Assembly: GCA_035550215.1 (NCBI GenBank)
Contig: DASZPM010000020.1
Coordinates: 203,121-267,120, forward strand
Direction: 5' to 3'
Origin: JABDFW01 sp035550215
Lineage (GTDB): Bacteria > Bacteroidota > Bacteroidia > Chitinophagales > Chitinophagaceae
Length of the DNA stretch: 64,000 nt
Position 1 is the stretch's first letter; each line of letters begins with the position of its first letter. Below the pieces are notes generated by a model, which worked only from the letters and a program-made list of their open reading frames with translations, was not told where the DNA came from and did no database searches. This document shows, one piece after another, positions 61,249 through 64,000 of this stretch. The translations under genes were made by a program, and so were the position numbers.

Positions 61249-62016
61249 TTATTGTTTGAATATTTTTTCTGCGTTGGCGCTGGTTATTTCAGCCACCTCT
61301 TCAGCCGCTATATTTTTAACATCGGCCAGCTTTTGCACAATATACTGCAGGTAACTGCTTTCATTTCGCTTTCCGCGAAACGGCACCGGCGTAAGGTAAG
61401 GCGCGTCTGTTTCCAGCACCAGGTACTTCAAGTCAATGTTTTGTACCGCTTCCGCAAGGCCGCTGTTCTTGTAAGTAATTACGCCGCCAATGCCCAATAA
61501 AAAGCCCATGGCGGTAATTTCCTGCGCATCAGCTTCAGTGCCGCTAAAACAGTGAAAAATGCCGCGTAAACCTTTTGCAGCAAATGGTTTTACAGCGTCA
61601 ATCGTTTCCTGCATAGCGTTACGGGTATGTATTACAATGGGCATATTCCGTTGCAAAGCCCAGCCCATTTGGATATTAAAAGCATCGTATTGCTGCGCGG
61701 TAAAGGTTTTGTCCCAGTAAAAATCAAGCCCTATCTCGCCTATTGCCGCAAAAGGCCTTTTATTCAACCATTCTTCCGCCAACCTTAATTCTTCCATAAA
61801 ATTGCCGTCTACCGAACAGGGGTGTAATCCCATCATAGCAAAACACCTGTCTTTATAACGCTCTTCAAAAGCAAGCATATCCGCAATAACCGTACTGTCA
61901 ATAGCCGGTAAATAAAATTTTTGCACCCCTGCCAATGCGGCCCTTTGCATTACTGCATCAACATCATTTTTAAATTGATTACCGTACAAATGGCAGTGTG
62001 AATCTATCATCCTCAT
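61249..62016 (-). CDS. tatD: TatD family metal-dependent deoxyribonuclease
   Basis: From ATG at 62016 the 255-residue product has the TatD motifs IDSHCHL (metal-binding HxH), GEIGLDFYW (bridging Glu), IHTRNA, FHCFSG and LETDAPYLTPVPFRGKRN. TatD proteins are 3'-5' exonucleases acting on DNA and some RNA. Full length. The start at 62016 or 62010 puts the HxH motif at the N-terminus as usual; the frame open from 62064 adds a hydrophobic leader without support. Confidence 0.93.
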   Translation of the reverse strand: MRMIDSHCHLYGNQFKNDVDAVMQRAALAGVQKFYLPAIDSTVIADMLAFEERYKDRCFAMMGLHPCSVDGNFMEELRLAEEWLNKRPFAAIGEIGLDFYWDKTFTAQQYDAFNIQMGWALQRNMPIVIHTRNAMQETIDAVKPFAAKGLRGIFHCFSGTEADAQEITAMGFLLGIGGVITYKNSGLAEAVQNIDLKYLVLETDAPYLTPVPFRGKRNESSYLQYIVQKLADVKNIAAEEVAEITSANAEKIFKQ

Positions 62017-62138
62017 AAAAAAAATTGAATAGCAAAAATCGCTTACAAAATTTAAAAGCAGCATTTTTTTAACAACCGGTTAAACTTTCATTAACACAAA
62101 ATGTCTGTTATAGCATCACCAAATTTTAAAACCACGTC

Positions 62139-63065
62139 ATGAAAACAATACAAATTTTATCAGCAACAGGCATTGTATTGCTAAGTGCAGCAATCATTTT
62201 TACAGCCTGCCAAAAGTCGTCAACCGATACCTCTGCAAACAGCATAAGCACGCAGGATGTTGCAGCATTGCAAACATCCGCAACCGCGGATGATGAAACC
62301 GACAATATCTATAACGACGTTGCCGCCAATGTACTTGGCGTAAATGATGATGCCGGGATAGGAGCGGGCGTGGGAGTTTTCTTTGCTTCGCCCGGACAAG
62401 CTAACGGCACTACCGTTAGCCAGTTTGGAAATGGTGAAGATTCCGTTGGCCGTTGCTATACCGTAACTATTGACCCGGTACGCGTGGGTGTTTTCCCAAA
62501 AACCATAACCATTGACTTTGGCAGCGGCTGTACCGGCCGGGACGGACATACCCGGCGTGGCAAAATTATTACTGTTTACACTGGCCACTTGGTAGATGCA
62601 GGCAGCAAAGCCACTACCAGTTTTGACGGCTTTTATTTTGACAGCCTGAAAGTAGAAGGAAGCTTTTCCATTCAGAACACCAGTACTGCGACTGCCCTGT
62701 CGTTTACCACAACTGTTACCAACGGCAAGCTTACCGCCCCTTCAGGCGATTACATTGAAATTAACAGGAACCATACCTGGACACAAACCGCCGGTATGGA
62801 TACGCCCCATAACCCCCTGGATGATGTTTTCAGTATTACAGGCAGTTCAAGCGGCACCGCGCAAATTGCCGGGGTTACCGCCCAATGGACAACTAATATA
62901 ACCCAGCCGGTTATACGCAAATTAACCTGCCGCTGGCGGGTTGCCGGCCAGGTAACTATTACCCGCAATGATAAAACGGCGGTACTTGATTATGGTAACG
63001 GTGACTGCGATAATAAGGCGACGGTTACCATCAATTCCCGGGTATATAATATCATCCTGCACTAA
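62139..63065 (+). CDS. Secreted lipoprotein of unknown function
   Basis: The 308-residue product has a lipoprotein signal ending in IIFTAC, a Ser/Thr/Asp-rich linker and a large beta-rich region (about 80-308) with TIDPVRVGVFPKTITIDFGSG and a CRWRVAGQVTITRN segment. A few cysteines could pair. I do not recognise a named family; it is of the surface-lipoprotein type common in this phylum. It is monocistronic. Confidence 0.78.
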   Translation: MKTIQILSATGIVLLSAAIIFTACQKSSTDTSANSISTQDVAALQTSATADDETDNIYNDVAANVLGVNDDAGIGAGVGVFFASPGQANGTTVSQFGNGEDSVGRCYTVTIDPVRVGVFPKTITIDFGSGCTGRDGHTRRGKIITVYTGHLVDAGSKATTSFDGFYFDSLKVEGSFSIQNTSTATALSFTTTVTNGKLTAPSGDYIEINRNHTWTQTAGMDTPHNPLDDVFSITGSSSGTAQIAGVTAQWTTNITQPVIRKLTCRWRVAGQVTITRNDKTAVLDYGNGDCDNKATVTINSRVYNIILH

Positions 63066-63182
63066 AAAATTTAAGGAATATTAAAGTTGGTTTTAACAGG
63101 ATTTAGACTTACTTTTGATAAGTTTTCATAGGGTACGGATTAAAAACGGGCTGAGGTTTCCACCTTGGCCTTTCTTTTTTTA

Positions 63183-63830
63183 TCACCTTTCCTGCTCATT
63201 TTCAGCCATTTGCAGGGCCTTAAAAACATATCCTTTTTCAGTGAAATGTTCCAGCACTTTTGGCAGGGCAAAAGCCATCCGCTGGTATGCTTTGGCACTA
63301 TCGTGAAAAACGACAATACTGCCTGCACCTGTGTGTTTAACTACATTTTGCAGGCACTGTTGCGGGCTTATGGCTGTGTCAAAATCACCGCTCAATACTG
63401 TCCACATAATAATACTAAAAGGTGTTGCCACCTGCTGAAGCAGTTTGGCCTGGAATTTTTTTATTCTTCCGTATGGTGGCCTGAAAAGGTTTGACCGTAT
63501 ATGCTTTGCTGCCTGCGCTATATTTTGCAGGTAGGCTTCGTCCCCGGTTTTCCAGCCATCCAGGTGATTGAAGGTATGATTGCCCACTGCATGGCCCTGC
63601 TGTAAAATATCGTTATAGATAGATGGGTTTTTAACCACGTTATCACCAATACAAAAAAAAGTAGCCTTTGCATGGTATTGCTGTAAAAGCCGTAATACAA
63701 GCGGGGTGGCGGTTTCGTGCGGGCCGTCGTCAAAGGTCAGGTAAATAGTTTTTTCCTCCGCGGGTATGTTCCATACCAGTGAAGGATATATTTTTTTTAA
63801 CCACCAGGGTGTTTTAATTAAATAAAACAT
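63183..63830 (-). CDS. Polysaccharide deacetylase (NodB-type) family protein
   Basis: From ATG at 63830 the 215-residue product has the NodB motifs TFDDGPHE (catalytic and metal Asp), HTFNH (metal His pair), FRPPYGR and a C-terminal FHDS histidine. It deacetylates a glycan, perhaps peptidoglycan or an exopolysaccharide. An N-terminal hydrophobic segment is short, so location is unclear. The frame from 63854 adds eight unconserved residues. Confidence 0.9.
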   Translation of the reverse strand: MFYLIKTPWWLKKIYPSLVWNIPAEEKTIYLTFDDGPHETATPLVLRLLQQYHAKATFFCIGDNVVKNPSIYNDILQQGHAVGNHTFNHLDGWKTGDEAYLQNIAQAAKHIRSNLFRPPYGRIKKFQAKLLQQVATPFSIIMWTVLSGDFDTAISPQQCLQNVVKHTGAGSIVVFHDSAKAYQRMAFALPKVLEHFTEKGYVFKALQMAENEQER

Positions 63831-63883
63831 ACAACAAATGTACACAATGCACACGCGGCATATTAATTAATTCAAGTTGCCAG

Positions 63884-64000
63884 TTAATTGGTGAGTTTAT
63901 TAAGCGTAAAAGCTAAAATAAACATCACCAGTTTTATCAGGAACCCTTTAAAGGTTACTGCATGTATTTTTCTTAAGAACAAAGCCTTTATTTCGCTAAA
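63884..64000 (-). CDS. Partial reading frame at right edge
   Basis: An open frame enters from the right edge and ends at TAA 63884-63886. The visible 38 residues end in a hydrophobic helix and KLTN (GFLIKLVMFILAFTLNKLTN is the C-terminus). It is probably the end of a membrane-associated protein, 53 bp upstream of the deacetylase on the same strand. Too little is visible to name it. Confidence 0.4.
   Translation of the reverse strand, partial: FSEIKALFLRKIHAVTFKGFLIKLVMFILAFTLNKLTN

Overview
The window reads as a chromosomal segment of a Bacteroidota bacterium, most likely of the Chitinophagaceae type. This rests on three things: repeated -7 boxes of the form TAnnTTTG with TTTG about 18-21 nt upstream; almost no Shine-Dalgarno sequences before most genes; and gene content such as a DUF5606 protein, futalosine-pathway MqnC, a fused alpha/beta 2-oxoacid dehydrogenase E1, PadR-PspC and SerC-DUF1015 pairs. 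The family-level placement is inference. Most of the window is ordinary, densely packed core and accessory metabolism in short operons.

Left part (1-29.6 kb): a nadM-type NMN adenylyltransferase/Nudix gene and its NrtR regulator, with two identical-arm operators between them; an amidohydrolase; two tandem paralogous membrane proteins; M3 and M16 peptidases and an aspartyl protease; mqnC; a LysE transporter; mtgA; a methionine-type aminotransferase; PadR plus a double-PspC protein; a thioredoxin-like protein; gcvT, an SRPBCC protein, an RlpA-like lipoprotein and two glycosyltransferases; paaZ; a coiled-coil membrane protein; a PolB-type 3'-5' exonuclease; an M16 homologue without catalytic residues; and a small holin-family membrane protein.

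The most unusual region is 29.6-36.7 kb, all on the minus strand. In transcription order it holds two tiny ORFs each followed by a CCCCG hairpin, a small protein with an unrecognised domain (here called domain X), a Ro60/TROVE protein, two terminator-like hairpins, and a 1.1-kb small-RNA array. The array contains six tRNAs or tRNA-like genes (Leu-UAG, Pro-UGG, Lys-UUU, Gln-UUG, His-GUG, Met/Ile-CAU). Interleaved with them are four elements sharing TGTCGT-N9-WTACTTC, which I interpret as Ro60-binding Y RNAs. One of these contains a circularly permuted tRNA domain. Two REP-like repeats also lie in the array. After it come an AAA+ ATPase whose N-terminus resembles domain X, a zinc-ribbon protein and the RNA ligase RtcB. 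I read this as an RNA repair and quality-control island that carries its own tRNAs; the function is inference.

Right part (36.8-64 kb): a fused 2-oxoacid dehydrogenase E1; a secreted protein frameshifted in an A-run at its start; a TetR-TolC-adaptor-RND efflux operon with a TetR operator candidate; a DUF502 protein; serC-DUF1015-TPR; an enoyl-CoA hydratase; a Dcu-type dicarboxylate transporter; an AlkA-like glycosylase; carbonic anhydrase and a FabG-like reductase; a DapA-family aldolase; a rifamycin phosphotransferase-like gene with a MarR regulator and operator; tRNA-Ser(GGA); TatD; two lipoproteins; and a polysaccharide deacetylase. A partial reading frame runs off the right edge.
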